Of a stretch of 64,000 nt of DNA, positions 8,215-17,846 are shown piece by piece. Numbering within the stretch: the stretch's first letter is position 1; every line of letters starts with the position of its first letter. A program made the position numbers and the translations under genes. Under the pieces are notes generated by a model, which made no database searches, was not told the origin of the DNA, and was given only the letters and a program-made list of their open reading frames with translations. Source of the DNA: Calothrix sp. FI2-JRJ7 (lineage in GTDB: Bacteria; Cyanobacteriota; Cyanobacteriia; Cyanobacteriales; Nostocaceae); assembly GCA_019359675.1 (NCBI GenBank), contig JAHHGX010000084.1:1-64000 (forward strand). Direction: 5' to 3'.

Positions 8215-10026
8215 TTACTTCTGTTCTAACCAAACTTGAATTCCCTCAATAGCTCGTGATTGTCCTCGGCTTCCACAGAACTGACCGTTTGAATAAATAC
8301 GAGAATCACCGATACCTTGCATACGGCATCTATAAAAAATGTTATGGGATTTAGCTGCAACTCCTGTCAACTCAATAGCAAACCCTTCCAACCGTCGCCA
8401 TTCACCACGAGTGCCAATAAATTCACCCTCACTCACCCAAGGTACATCACATTTTTCTTGCAAGTGAGCCATGTACTTTATACTCAAGCCAGGAATAGGA
8501 GGGTCAATGTTTAACTGAAATCCCTCTAGGCGCCGATATGCGTTACTAGTACCAGCGAATTCTCCATTGCGAAATACTTCATCTTTTATCTCTTCCATAT
8601 GAACTAGCACCCTTAAACCAATTTGCTCAGTTTGCTTACTTTGAGTATGAAAATCTGTACTATCTTCCTCAAAAAGCTGCTGCAATATTTCTCCAATCTG
8701 GTAAGCAAGCTTTTCTATGTTATTTTGTTGTGCAAATTTTTCAATTTCACTAGCTTTTAAAGAAAGAAGCTTATCAATTTTTAAAACATTGTATTTAGGA
8801 TTAGTAACATTAATTAATACATATAAAAGTTCATATACTCCTGGTAGTAGTTCTTGAAGCCCATCTATTCCTAAAGGTTTAGTTTCAATTACGCTTGTTT
8901 GAAAACTTTTGCCTAGAAATGCTTGCAATTTTTCTAATAAATCTTCGGGAGGGCGAGTCGTTTTATATTGTTTTCTTCCAGCCTCTATGGCTTTATCAGC
9001 TATCTTCAATGCATCACCATTGCAACTTAACCATGTATTTTCATCCACAGAGTCGTGTTTGCAAATAAGTGCGAAAAGCCATAAGTAAGCAGCTTTAATA
9101 TCATTAACTTGGTTTCCTTTGAGAAGTATAATTTCGGCGAGTAAGTTACTAGATTCTTTAATAACAAAGGAAAATCGATTCAGTTTTCTAGCGCTTATTA
9201 GGGACTCTTGCAGCTTTGCAGGAGGTACTTTCTGAGGCATTATACAGAATAGTTTAATAATAAGCTCTGATAGCCCTTCTCCAGAAACGGATGAAACTGC
9301 TGCTAAATGATTGTCAAATATCTTATTATAGCTCTCCAACTGAACTTGACGTTCCTGGTCAGAAAGCTTGTTCAGTTCATCAAGATGAGTACCTGCAATA
9401 ACAATGTGGTCTCCAAATCTATTTTTAAGCTCTAGAAAAAATCCTCTTAAAGCTTTGTTTTGATATTTATTTAGGGTACGTGAAATATCTACTAAAAATA
9501 AAATAGCATCTAGTTTCGGCAATTGGTCAGTAGATAAATCAATAATCTCAGGTGGTTTTTCCTGAAATGGTACAGCAGAGAACTGCGTAGCATCTTCTTC
9601 TTGCGGTATTTCTAAAAATAGTCGGGTAATATTCTCATATCCCAACTGTTCGTCACCTGCAAGTCCTGGAGTATCATAAATTAGCAAGCCGCTAGGAAAT
9701 TCAGCCACAAGTACACAACTAGTTGTGTCAGCCGTTCGTTGAACTTCTGAGATTGATTTACCAAACAGCGCATTGATTAAACTAGACTTCCCTGCTGAGG
9801 TCATTCCAACCAAAGCAATTTTGGGCGCCGTACCTGTATTCATTCTGTGTAAAACTTTAGCAATTACGTCTGGATGCTCGTCAGAATAGCCTAAATCATA
9901 ATCTTTTTGGAAGTATTCCCATACACGTTTACCAACATCATTTATAAAATCAATAGCTCCAAACCTTTTTGCTTGTTCAAGGATAGTTATAATGTTTTCA
10001 ATTAATTTCATATTAAATATTCTCAC
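8215..10026 (-). CDS. Dynamin/Era-like GTPase with C-terminal ChW-type repeats
   Basis: This 603-residue protein has a GTPase domain in the N-terminal 270 residues: G1 GMTSAGKSS (residues 74-82), a Thr-rich switch (TADTTSC), G3 DTPG (118-121), the LDAILFLVDIS strand, and a G4-like AGTHLDE in which THLD replaces the usual NKxD. A helical middle follows. From about residue 465 there are three repeats of the pattern GEFxGTxxxxRRLEGFxI, closely resembling clostridial hydrophobic-W (ChW) repeats, although the last has SRAIEG. No signal peptide or membrane helix is apparent, which is odd for ChW domains, usually seen on surface proteins. Its start overlaps the upstream coiled-coil gene by 4 bases, so the two are translationally coupled. 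Ligand and function are unknown. Confidence 0.75.
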   Translation of the reverse strand: MRIFNMKLIENIITILEQAKRFGAIDFINDVGKRVWEYFQKDYDLGYSDEHPDVIAKVLHRMNTGTAPKIALVGMTSAGKSSLINALFGKSISEVQRTADTTSCVLVAEFPSGLLIYDTPGLAGDEQLGYENITRLFLEIPQEEDATQFSAVPFQEKPPEIIDLSTDQLPKLDAILFLVDISRTLNKYQNKALRGFFLELKNRFGDHIVIAGTHLDELNKLSDQERQVQLESYNKIFDNHLAAVSSVSGEGLSELIIKLFCIMPQKVPPAKLQESLISARKLNRFSFVIKESSNLLAEIILLKGNQVNDIKAAYLWLFALICKHDSVDENTWLSCNGDALKIADKAIEAGRKQYKTTRPPEDLLEKLQAFLGKSFQTSVIETKPLGIDGLQELLPGVYELLYVLINVTNPKYNVLKIDKLLSLKASEIEKFAQQNNIEKLAYQIGEILQQLFEEDSTDFHTQSKQTEQIGLRVLVHMEEIKDEVFRNGEFAGTSNAYRRLEGFQLNIDPPIPGLSIKYMAHLQEKCDVPWVSEGEFIGTRGEWRRLEGFAIELTGVAAKSHNIFYRCRMQGIGDSRIYSNGQFCGSRGQSRAIEGIQVWLEQK

Positions 10027-10490
10027 TCTCTTGTTGCATCTTTTTGGTTTTTCTTCTCTTCGCGTTCACTCCTCTTTTTAGCTTTTAATTGTTCCTTTTC
10101 TAATTTTTTAAGTTCTTGGGCTTCTTTCTTTTGTTTTTGTTCTGAGATTTTTAATTCGCGAATCTTCATCTTTTCTTCAGCTTTTGCTTTTTCTTTTGCT
10201 AATTTTTGAGAAATAATTTTTCCTTTTAGTTCTGCTTTAATTCGTAGTTGCTCAGTTTTCTCGCGCGCTTTTGCTTCTTTAAGCTCTTTTTGGTGCTGCA
10301 TCTTTCTCTTCTCTTGTTCTTCCATGAACATCAACCGAGCTTTATACGCTTGATCACTTTCCGACTCTTGTTGAGAATACTTACTGCGAAGACTAGCATT
10401 TATAATGTCAACTGGCATTTTGCCCAAATTCTCAACTATTTTTTCTCCTGCTTGCACAATGTTTGCAACTCCAGAAATCGGATCGAGCAT
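10023..10490 (-). CDS. Highly charged coiled-coil protein, partner of the GTPase
   Basis: This 155-residue protein begins with a short hydrophobic/amphipathic segment (MLDPISGVANIVQAGEKI). From about residue 45 it becomes an almost continuous Lys/Glu/Gln helix, a long coiled coil. Its stop overlaps the GTPase start in an ATGA-type arrangement, the classic sign of one operon and coupled translation. A likely role is a cytoplasmic filament or adaptor for the GTPase, but that is inference from position and shape only. I do not recognise a named family. Confidence 0.6.
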   Translation of the reverse strand: MLDPISGVANIVQAGEKIVENLGKMPVDIINASLRSKYSQQESESDQAYKARLMFMEEQEKRKMQHQKELKEAKAREKTEQLRIKAELKGKIISQKLAKEKAKAEEKMKIRELKISEQKQKKEAQELKKLEKEQLKAKKRSEREEKKNQKDATRE

Positions 10491-10747
10491 AATTTACCTC
10501 AACTTAGAACTGTTTAGAATAGAGTTACGACAGTATGTTGTCATGCATCCTTGTATAACTTTTAACTGAAAACTATTATTCTATACAGTTAGGATACCCA
10601 CGATTAGAACAAAACTAACCCTCTGATAACAAGTAGAGTATTCAGCATCGTTGGAATGGCGCCCATAATTTATAAGTATCGGCACTTTGGGTGTTATGGA
10701 ACTAAAACCGCAATTGAAGCCTCAACATGATGTGATAGCTTTAACAG

Positions 10748-10777
10748 TACTACTGGTTTGGGTTAACCAGTAGTACC
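10748..10777. repeat. GTACTACTGG hairpin repeat, copy 2
   Basis: This is a 30-base palindrome with arms GTACTACTGGTT and AACCAGTAGTAC, perfectly complementary around a 6-base loop, followed by CAAAAAAG. It is the cleanest member of the family. Confidence 0.85.
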
Positions 10778-10874
10778 AAAAAAGCTGTTCGCAAAGCGTA
10801 TTTCAATTAAAAAATCTACAAGTCTCAGCCAATAGTACTAATGTGGCGCCAGTTGAATAATCGTCCTTGGAGTC

Positions 10875-10905
10875 GTACAACTGGTTCGGAGTTAACCAGT
10901 TGTAC
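10875..10905. repeat. GTACTACTGG hairpin repeat, copy 3 (compensated variant)
   Basis: The arms read GTACAACTGGTT and AACCAGTTGTAC. Relative to copy 2 both arms carry a matching change (T to A and A to T), so pairing is preserved. This suggests that the stem itself is maintained. Confidence 0.85.
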
Positions 10906-11174
10906 CAAGAAAGCAGCATTTGTATTGAGTAGTTTTTATGTATAAAGTAGGTGTATTGACCAGTAATACTCATGGTGGCAACTCTTGAGAGTCAAAAACT
11001 GCGATTTCAAATAAATCTTAGGGTAATTCCTTTGGTTAAAACATTAGCTACATTTTATAATTACTGCTTGCAGTGCTGCTCATTTATTAAAACGTAAACT
11101 GTTATCTAAGTAATTGATTATTAATTCTAGGGTAAGGATAATAAAGCTAAATCATTCATATATATTTTATAAAA

Positions 11175-11606
11175 GTGATAACTGTCATGATTCAAGGGAA
11201 TGGGTTAATTTATGCATTACTATCCTTAATTCTTTATGGAGTATGGGGGTTATTTAGTAAATTTACAACTAATTATATAGATGCTAAAAGTGTGTTAGTC
11301 TATGAAACCATTAGTGCTTTTTTAATAAGTTTACTGTTAGTAGCAATACAAGGTTTTAAAATACAAACTAACCCCCAAGGAATCTTTTATGCAATTTTGG
11401 TTGGTGTTGTCGGCTCTCTAGCAACATTTTGTTTCTTTGTTGCTCTCAAGTCGTCTTCAGTTTCAATTGTTGTACCACTAACAGCCCTATATCCTAGCAT
11501 CACAGCCTTATTAGGATTATTTTTTCTCAAGGAACCAATAACTTTCCAACAAGTTCTAGGTATTATTTTTGCTACAATATCTGTCATATTGTTGTCAGGG
11601 AAATAA
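11175..11606 (+). CDS. Half-size EamA/DMT-family membrane transporter
   Basis: This 143-residue protein is a single EamA unit with about five membrane helices: GLIYALLSLILYGVWGLFSK, ETISAFLISLLLVAIQ, GIFYAILVGVVGSLATFCFF, VVPLTALYPSITALLGLFFL and a final helix. The motif PLTALYPSITALLGLFFLKE is typical of the drug/metabolite transporter superfamily. Full DMT proteins have two such units, so this one is expected to act as a dimer, as small EamA proteins do. The start could also be the Met at residue 5. It has no close neighbour on the same strand. The substrate is unknown. Confidence 0.8.
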   Translation: MITVMIQGNGLIYALLSLILYGVWGLFSKFTTNYIDAKSVLVYETISAFLISLLLVAIQGFKIQTNPQGIFYAILVGVVGSLATFCFFVALKSSSVSIVVPLTALYPSITALLGLFFLKEPITFQQVLGIIFATISVILLSGK

Positions 11607-11927
11607 TTGTAGGGTAGGAACTTTAACAAAGTTTAACAAATTAATCTGGTGAGGTTGCAGGACGTAAATTGCCTACAGATGCAAATGATTATTCCCGGCG
11701 CCTGTAAAACAATTATAGTAAGCATTAGTACGAAATAGCTAAAGTTAGAGGGTAGGGTACCGAGGCGCCAACGTTAAATTGTTTGTATAGTGGCAAAATA
11801 TTGCTATAACTTCGATGTACTTTTCATCCAATATCCGCGCTTTTTTCCAGTGGTGCCAGCACGTAAACAATACTCGCTCCACAAGTACTACTGGCTTGAA
11901 TTAACCAGTAGTACGTTTCCGGAGCGA
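11607..11927. other. Spacer with one hairpin repeat
   Basis: This 321-base gap between convergent genes contains GGCGCC sites and hairpin copy 4 near its right edge. I see no coding sequence. Confidence 0.6.
11885..11914. repeat. GTACTACTGG hairpin repeat, copy 4
   Basis: The arms GTACTACTGG and CCAGTAGTAC pair across GCTTGAATTAA-type loop sequence. It lies 14 bases past the stop codon of the minus-strand gene that ends at 11928, so it may act as its terminator. Confidence 0.85.
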
Positions 11928-12896
11928 TTAATTTCTAAACCGTGCTAACAAATCTTCACGCGATAAGTTCGACAACTGCAACAACAAAGCAGCATAATCT
12001 GGCGCCGATAAATTTAGCATTGGCTGAATAATTGCGGTTAACTCTGAGTCTATCTCACCAAATCGTGCTAAGAATAAGTTTTCTATTATGGAGCGTCGCT
12101 CGGTTTCTTTACCTATCTCCATCCCGCGTTCCATACCGCGTTCCATGCCGCGTTCCATGCCAGTTGCCATTCCACGTTCCATGCCGCGAAACTCAGTTTC
12201 TTTTTCCCACTCTAAGTAAGCTGTTGTTAAATTCATGACTAACTCCCTATCTTCTGCTGAATCAATCTCATTATCTAATCCCATATTAATCTTCCATTTT
12301 GATAGTAGCCTTAAAATCTCCAAGCGCTTGCTATCTTCTTTAGGTAGAGCTACTACCTCATCAATAGCTTGCTTTTGTATCAAATCTTTACCTAAGATTC
12401 TTAGCCAAAGCGTTTCCTGAGTGCGTGGTAATCTGTTTACGGCGATGATGCCAACTCTAAGTATTTTTCCTATAAAGTAAATACCGTCTGGCCAAGCTTC
12501 ATCCCTAGTTGCTGGCAAATCATTTAACAGTTCATCTGTACACGAGGTTGAAATAATCCACAGTTGCGGTAGTTCCGAATTTGAAATTGTATCTTCGTCT
12601 CGTTTGGCATCACGTATAAGTTCTGCCTCTAAATGATATAGCTTAAAAATACAGCTGTGTATTTCTATTGCAGTTGGTTGCTTGCGAAACGGTTCTAATA
12701 AGCAAGGATTTTCTGCTATTCGTGCCAAAATTCCTAATTCAGTTGAAGATGTTGTGGTTTGGTTTGATGGAATAAACCAAATATCCACAAATCTAGGTTC
12801 CCCTGGAATTTCATAATTGATTCTGACTTCACCAAAAGGAGAAAGAAGTTCCTCAAAAAACTGTTTAGAGAATTGGTCGAAAGGATTTTTAGTCAT
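11928..12896 (-). CDS. Rpn/DUF4351-type protein with GMER repeats
   Basis: This 322-residue protein is of a type very common in cyanobacteria, with a restriction-endonuclease-like N-terminal part. It contains FVDIWFIPS and TAIEIHSCIFK, which may contribute the acidic residues of a PD-(D/E)XK-like core. The C-terminal helical tail has IIENLFLARFGEID and LSNLSREDLLARF, resembling DUF4351. Between them, around residues 237-258, the four-residue unit GMER (GMERGMATGMERGMERGMER) repeats, encoded by a 12-base tandem repeat near 12115-12190. Relatives promote recombination or are annotated as transposase-like. It stands alone. The exact activity is not established. Confidence 0.65.
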   Translation of the reverse strand: MTKNPFDQFSKQFFEELLSPFGEVRINYEIPGEPRFVDIWFIPSNQTTTSSTELGILARIAENPCLLEPFRKQPTAIEIHSCIFKLYHLEAELIRDAKRDEDTISNSELPQLWIISTSCTDELLNDLPATRDEAWPDGIYFIGKILRVGIIAVNRLPRTQETLWLRILGKDLIQKQAIDEVVALPKEDSKRLEILRLLSKWKINMGLDNEIDSAEDRELVMNLTTAYLEWEKETEFRGMERGMATGMERGMERGMERGMEIGKETERRSIIENLFLARFGEIDSELTAIIQPMLNLSAPDYAALLLQLSNLSREDLLARFRN

Positions 12897-13175
12897 TGAA
12901 TTTCAAAGCTGACAGCTTGTTGCTGCTCACAGTAGAATTTACCCAGCTTCTAATTATTAAATAGATAAAATACTTTTAATTATTTAGTTCATAAATATTA
13001 AATCGAACATTTTTACGTGTTTTGATTTTTACAAGTTTTTTCAACAGATTTTAATACAAATGACTCACTTGATTACTTGTGACTAGTTTGTACTGGGTTA
13101 AATCGCATCCGTCTTAATATCTACTGTTTGTGTCAATAATGACATACGGTTATTTTTAAGGCGCCTATTTTTAAA

Positions 13176-13192
13176 AACTAACCAGTAGTACC
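13176..13192. repeat. GTACTACTGG hairpin repeat, half copy 5
   Basis: Only the right arm (AACCAGTAGTACC) is present, preceded by AAAAACT. The left arm is missing or degraded. Confidence 0.6.
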
Positions 13193-13286
13193 ATTTTTCA
13201 AGGTTTGAATACTTAGTTTGTGGCCTGGGTATAAAGCCTCTCGTTGATGCAGAAGATAAATGCAGCCAACCAATTTGAATTCAAAA

Positions 13287-13316
13287 ATACTACTTGTAAC
13301 CGTCAACCAGTAGTAC
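13287..13316. repeat. GTACTACTGG hairpin repeat, copy 6
   Basis: The arms ATACTACTTG and CCAGTAGTAC have kept length and spacing, but the left arm carries substitutions that weaken the stem. Confidence 0.7.
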
Positions 13317-13453
13317 TTGGTGATGGTATATATTTACCCTGAGCTAGATGCGCCTTTAAGCTAGATTATGGTTACTTTCATAGGTAGTGAGCGATATTTG
13401 TGACATCGAACTACGTTTTATAATTTATTCGTCGTAATTTAAATAACTTAACA

Positions 13454-14722
13454 ATGGCAAAAAAACTAAAGATAACTATATTATCGGTTGGTTCTAGGGG
13501 AGACGTAAACCCATTGTGTGCTTTAGCTCAGGGATTAAGACAAGCAGGGTTTTCAGTAAAAATTGCTACTCACAAAATTTTTGAAGAGTTTGTAACGCAA
13601 CAGGGAATAGAATATGCTCCCATTGCAGGAGATTACAAAGAGCTTTTCCGTTCTGAAGCAGGATATAGGTTACTTGAGGGTAAAGGTGGTTTTAATCCGA
13701 TAAGCAATGAAGTTTTTCAGCAACAATTAACAGATGGATGGTCTGCGAGTCTTGGAAGTGATGCAATTATTTTTTCATTATTAGCTGCGTGGGGTTATAA
13801 CATCGCAGAAGCTTTAAATGTACCTGGTTTTTTCGCTTCGAGTATGCCAGTTAGTCAAACTTCATCTTTTCCTTTTCTAAAATTTGGCTCGTTTGAAACA
13901 AACTCATCTAAAGGTGTACTAAATTATTTAAGTTATTTTTTACTTGACTTTTTATCATGGCGTGATAAGAGTCAAATTCTTAATAACTTTCGTACTCAAG
14001 TTCTTGGTCTACCTCCTTTACCCTTTTTTGGCGCCCGATATCGCAAAAATCCACCATTACAATTATCTCCTCTACCAGTATTATACTCATTCAGTTCCCA
14101 TGTAATTCCTAAACCTGTTGATTGGGCAACTTCCCAACATATAACGGGCTATTGGTTTTTGAATGAAGATAAAAACTACGAACCACCTCAAAAACTAGTA
14201 GATTTCATTAATAATGGTTCTACTCCAATTTTTATTGGTTTTGGGAGCATGACTACCCGCGACCCTCAACGTTTAACAAATATCGTGTTATCAGCGTTGG
14301 AAAAAAGTAAACAAAGAGCAGTTTTATTATCTGGTTGGGCAGGTTTGGGACAAACTGAATTACATGATAATGTACATATTGTAGATAATGTTCCTTTTGA
14401 ATGGCTGTTTCCTAAAATGAAAGCTGTAGTTCATCATGGTGGCGCCGGAACAACATCTGATGGAATAAGAGCAGGTATTCCCAATGTAATTATTCCTTTC
14501 TTTGCTGACCAACCTGCTTGGGGAGAACGACTAACTAACTTGGGAATTAGTCCAAAATCGATTCCTTTTAAACAACTTGAAGCAGACAAATTAGCAGAAG
14601 CTATTGATATTGCTGTTAGTAATGAACAATTACGAGAAAAAGCACGACACTTAGGAGGAAAGATACGGTCGGAAGATGGTGTTGCTTCTGCTGTGAAGAT
14701 TATTAAATCTTATTTAGAATAA
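13454..14722 (+). CDS. Family 1 glycosyltransferase (sterol/macrolide GT type)
   Basis: This 422-residue GT-B fold enzyme has the N-terminal Glyco_transf_28-like segment KITILSVGSRGDVNPLCALA followed by the alternating alpha/beta acceptor domain. The C-terminal donor domain has GFGSMTTRDP, VPFEWLFPKM and the nucleotide-sugar signature HHGGAGTTSDG, then IIPFFADQPAWGERL with the DQ pair contacting the sugar. This is the layout of UDP-glucose:sterol and macrolide glucosyltransferases. It transfers a sugar to a hydrophobic acceptor, likely a lipid or secondary metabolite; the acceptor cannot be named. No biosynthetic partners flank it. Confidence 0.85.
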   Translation: MAKKLKITILSVGSRGDVNPLCALAQGLRQAGFSVKIATHKIFEEFVTQQGIEYAPIAGDYKELFRSEAGYRLLEGKGGFNPISNEVFQQQLTDGWSASLGSDAIIFSLLAAWGYNIAEALNVPGFFASSMPVSQTSSFPFLKFGSFETNSSKGVLNYLSYFLLDFLSWRDKSQILNNFRTQVLGLPPLPFFGARYRKNPPLQLSPLPVLYSFSSHVIPKPVDWATSQHITGYWFLNEDKNYEPPQKLVDFINNGSTPIFIGFGSMTTRDPQRLTNIVLSALEKSKQRAVLLSGWAGLGQTELHDNVHIVDNVPFEWLFPKMKAVVHHGGAGTTSDGIRAGIPNVIIPFFADQPAWGERLTNLGISPKSIPFKQLEADKLAEAIDIAVSNEQLREKARHLGGKIRSEDGVASAVKIIKSYLE

Positions 14723-14747
14723 ATCTTCGATAAGCGCGCGCTCTTGC

Positions 14748-17384
14748 CTATGCTACGTTTAAATTACTAATTTGTAGCAAATCTAACCCTTGTTCAAATA
14801 TTTCATCAATAGGCGCCATTTTACCATCTTGTGTCATAAACTTATGGTCTTTGGTTGCCCTAATAACGGCGCCATTTTCTAATTCATATTCAAACACTTC
14901 TTGGCGCCCGCGATTATGCCATTGAGCAATAGTTTGTGTATAAACAATTCCATGACTATCAACGGTAAACACAGAGCATTCAATTTCTTTTTCTACAATT
15001 TCACCTATTTTCAAAAACCCATATTCTACAGTTAATATTTCTGTGTCATAACTCAAACAATACTCAGCAAATTTTAACATATCTTCAAATAGCTTTTCGG
15101 CTACTTGCTTTTTAACCCCGTTCATTGTTGAACCATCAATGAACTTTTCGCGCTGTTTCTGCATTTCAGAAACTTTCTTTTTACCCATCGCGCGACGCAG
15201 TAAGTCTGCTTGACCTAGCGTATATCCTGCCATGTCCTGGGCAATTTTCATGATTTGCTCTTGGTATACCATAATACCGTAAGTTTCATCAAGAATTGGC
15301 TCCAAAACACTGGTTTCGTAATCTATTTCTTCGCGTCCGTGTTTACGGTCGATAAAGTGAGGAATTAAGCCAGCATCTAAAGGTCCCGGTCTATACAATG
15401 CCAAGATAGATGAAATATCTTCTATATTAGATGGTTTTAAATCGCGCACTATTTGGCGCATCCCAGATGATTCTAACTGAAAAACTCCTTCTAGCTCACC
15501 TGACTCCAATAATTCAAACGTTTTTTTTACGTCATTGGGTAATCTTGCATTTTCTCCACCTTTGGCAAGGATTCTTTGAGCTTTACGTTCTAAACTGGTA
15601 ATCTCATATGGGTCAAGCTTACAGTTATGATTTTGCTGTATTAAATCTAGAGCATTTTGAATCATGGTAAGATTCTTCAACCCTAAAAAGTCCATTTTCA
15701 ATAACCCAATCGAATCTAAGTCTTCCATATAATACTGGGTTATTACCGAACCATCGTTGTTACGTTGTAATGGTACAATCTCATCTAACGGTTCGGCAGA
15801 TATTACCACACCCGCAGCATGTACACCAAAGGTTTTGTTTGTTCCTTCAATACGTATTGCCATATCAAGCCAATGCTTGACTCTAGGGTCATTATCATAT
15901 CTTTCTTTAAAATCTGGTGATGGGGTATCATCGGCAATCATTTTTTTGAGGGGTGTTGGTTTGCCACGCGATACCGGGATTAATTTTGCCATTTTATCAG
16001 ATTCCCCATAAGGAATATTTAATACCCTGGCAACGTCTTTTAATACCGACTTTGATGTTAAACGGTTAAAAGTGATAATTTGAGCGACTCTCTCGGCGCC
16101 GTATTTGCTAGTAACATATTCAATAACTGCATCACGCTTAGAGATACAGAAGTCTGTATCGATATCAGGCATTGACTTCCGTTCAGGATTTAGAAAACGC
16201 TCAAACAATAACCCGTGGTGTACAGGGTCAATATTTGTAATCCCCATTGAGAAGGCAACTAATGAACCTGCTGCTGAACCTCTACCTGGACCCACAGCTA
16301 TATTATTATCTCTAGCAAACTTAATATAATCCCAAACAATTAAAAAGTATCCAGAGAATCCCATCTGCTGAATCATCTTTAATTCATATTCCATTCGCTC
16401 TCTATAAGTAGCATCTAACTCGCTTCTACTTCTACACCGTTGCTTTTCGAGTATTCCCTGCCAAGCAACTTCCTCAACAAACGTATCGGTTGTATGTCCT
16501 GGTGGAATTGGATAATTAGGAATTCTCGGTTCACCAAGTATGTCGTATTGCTCAACCTTATCAGCAACTTCTTCTGTATTACTTACTGCTTCTTCAATAA
16601 CATCATCAGGTAAATGGTCACGAAATAACTGCCGCATTTCGTCAGCAGACTTTAAATACTCAGTTCCGCTATACCGCATCCGGTTTTCTTCGACAATTAA
16701 TTTACCCGTTTGAATACACAGTAGTGCGTCGTGTGCTTCTACGTCAAAACAAGAAATAAAGTGCGAGTCATTTGTTGCAACAATCTTTATACCAAGCTCG
16801 CGCGCAATCTTAACAATTTCAACGTTGACAATTCTATCTTCTTGTGAACCGTGGTCTTGAATTTCTAAGTAAAAATCATCCCCAAATACATCTTTATACC
16901 ATTGTGCGACTTTCCGCGCGGCATCTGGTCTATTACTCATAATCGCTTGCGGTATTTCTCCACCTAAACAAGCGCTAGTCACTATCAAATCTTCGTGATA
17001 CTTCTGTAATAATTCTTTATTTATACAAGGACGTGAAAAAATGCCCTTACCTTGAACACCCTCAAGGTGCGATATGGACGTTAATTTAACTAAATTTTTA
17101 TAACCCTTTGTACTTTTGGCTAAAACTACTTGGTGATACTTCGGGCGCCGCTCTTGTTTTGTGATATCACCATTAATAATATACATCTCATTGCCAATTA
17201 TCGGCTTGATGGTCTTACCCCGGCAAATCTTAATCAATTCAACCGCACCATACATCACACCGTGGTCGGTCAGGGCAATTGCCTTCATTCCCAACTCAAT
17301 AGCACGGTCTATCAATTCTGGCAACTGACTGGCGCCGTCTAATAAGCTGTAATCACTATGAATGTGTAGAGGTACGAAAGACAT
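14748..17384 (-). CDS. dnaE: DNA polymerase III alpha subunit, N-terminal half with split-intein N fragment
   Basis: This is the replicative polymerase catalytic subunit, encoded as the N-half of the cyanobacterial split DnaE. The 878-residue product has the PHP domain first ([13 protein letters not shown]), then [10 protein letters not shown] at 365-374 and the catalytic acidic motif PDIDTDF at 406-412, with [10 protein letters not shown] further on. At residue 775 the polymerase sequence stops after FAEY, and 103 residues of intein N-fragment follow, starting at Cys776 (CLSYDTEIL). The chain then ends. The C-half (C-intein plus remaining DnaE) must be encoded elsewhere and is joined by protein trans-splicing. 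No neighbouring gene is functionally linked. Confidence 0.95.
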   Translation of the reverse strand: MSFVPLHIHSDYSLLDGASQLPELIDRAIELGMKAIALTDHGVMYGAVELIKICRGKTIKPIIGNEMYIINGDITKQERRPKYHQVVLAKSTKGYKNLVKLTSISHLEGVQGKGIFSRPCINKELLQKYHEDLIVTSACLGGEIPQAIMSNRPDAARKVAQWYKDVFGDDFYLEIQDHGSQEDRIVNVEIVKIARELGIKIVATNDSHFISCFDVEAHDALLCIQTGKLIVEENRMRYSGTEYLKSADEMRQLFRDHLPDDVIEEAVSNTEEVADKVEQYDILGEPRIPNYPIPPGHTTDTFVEEVAWQGILEKQRCRSRSELDATYRERMEYELKMIQQMGFSGYFLIVWDYIKFARDNNIAVGPGRGSAAGSLVAFSMGITNIDPVHHGLLFERFLNPERKSMPDIDTDFCISKRDAVIEYVTSKYGAERVAQIITFNRLTSKSVLKDVARVLNIPYGESDKMAKLIPVSRGKPTPLKKMIADDTPSPDFKERYDNDPRVKHWLDMAIRIEGTNKTFGVHAAGVVISAEPLDEIVPLQRNNDGSVITQYYMEDLDSIGLLKMDFLGLKNLTMIQNALDLIQQNHNCKLDPYEITSLERKAQRILAKGGENARLPNDVKKTFELLESGELEGVFQLESSGMRQIVRDLKPSNIEDISSILALYRPGPLDAGLIPHFIDRKHGREEIDYETSVLEPILDETYGIMVYQEQIMKIAQDMAGYTLGQADLLRRAMGKKKVSEMQKQREKFIDGSTMNGVKKQVAEKLFEDMLKFAEYCLSYDTEILTVEYGFLKIGEIVEKEIECSVFTVDSHGIVYTQTIAQWHNRGRQEVFEYELENGAVIRATKDHKFMTQDGKMAPIDEIFEQGLDLLQISNLNVA
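14751..15059 (-). other. Split intein, N-terminal fragment (DnaE-N intein)
   Basis: These 103 residues match the Npu/Ssp DnaE N-intein layout: Cys1 nucleophile in CLSYDT, block A ([17 protein letters not shown]), [14 protein letters not shown], the block B histidine in ATKDHKFMT, and a charged tail that docks to the C-intein. The N-extein junction is FAEY. All splicing residues that belong to the N-half are present, so it should be active with its partner in trans. Confidence 0.95.
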
Positions 17385-17541
17385 AGCTTTTTATAAAATA
17401 ATTAATATCAGGTCATCATTATATGCCCGCACGACCTCATTGCTTCAATTTTGTAATCAAAAAAAGTAAATCTTATGTACTAATAAATACACAGCGAATC
17501 GTTTTATAATTATTTTTTGTTAATAAGTGTTTCCATGTCAT

Positions 17542-17784
17542 CTATCTACGTAATGAAGCTTCTTGCTGTACAGGATTATTACGCAATATTTTCCATTTCT
17601 TAAGCCAACTCATTTCCTCTTCAGGAATATAACCACCACCAAAAGTGTTTGCATACCATCGCAAGGCTTGAGGAAAGAAAAATACTCACTATAAGCGCAG
17701 ATAATCAAGCGGGTTCCACAATGAGAGAGGACGCCTTAACTTCGGTGCCAAATCTAAGTGAGGTATAGGGTTTTTTGGATTCAT
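17542..17784 (-). pseudogene. Small cyanobacterial protein gene with two adjacent stop codons
   Basis: From the ATG at 17784 an 81-codon frame starts MNPKNPIPHLDLAPKLRRP and continues to LWNPLDYLRL. It is then interrupted by TAG TGA (17686-17691) and resumes in the same frame as VFFFPQALRWYANTFGGGY through to a TAG at 17542. The amino-acid flow across the stops suggests that the ancestral residues were aromatic (Tyr-Trp), needing one base change each. I associate this sequence style with the start of a cyanobacterial protein but cannot name it. It lies upstream of dnaE on the same strand. Confidence 0.6.
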
Positions 17785-17846
17785 ATAATTGAGACAATAA
17801 TTTTATCCATACCCAGTGTGGCACCAGTATCTAATAATTTAAACAA

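Larger units (their letters stand above)
10491..11174. other. Long AT-rich spacer with two hairpin repeats
   Basis: No gene is visible on either strand in this 684-base gap between the divergent coiled-coil and EamA genes. It holds two GTACTACTGG-family hairpins (10748-10777 and 10875-10905), two GGCGCC sites, and presumably the promoters of both flanking genes. Confidence 0.6.
12897..13453. other. Spacer with hairpin copies 5 and 6
   Basis: This 557-base gap lies between divergent genes. It is AT-rich, carries a half copy (13176-13192) and a full diverged copy (13287-13316) of the GTACTACTGG hairpin, and should include both promoters. No coding sequence was found. Confidence 0.6.

Noticed and set aside
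12115-12190. Short regular repeat that might look like a CRISPR or satellite
   Set aside because: It is a 12-base in-frame coding repeat (GMER) within one gene.
7954-13316. Possible CRISPR array from the GTACTACTGG repeats
   Set aside because: Copies are hundreds of bases apart with no regular spacers, and no cas genes are nearby.
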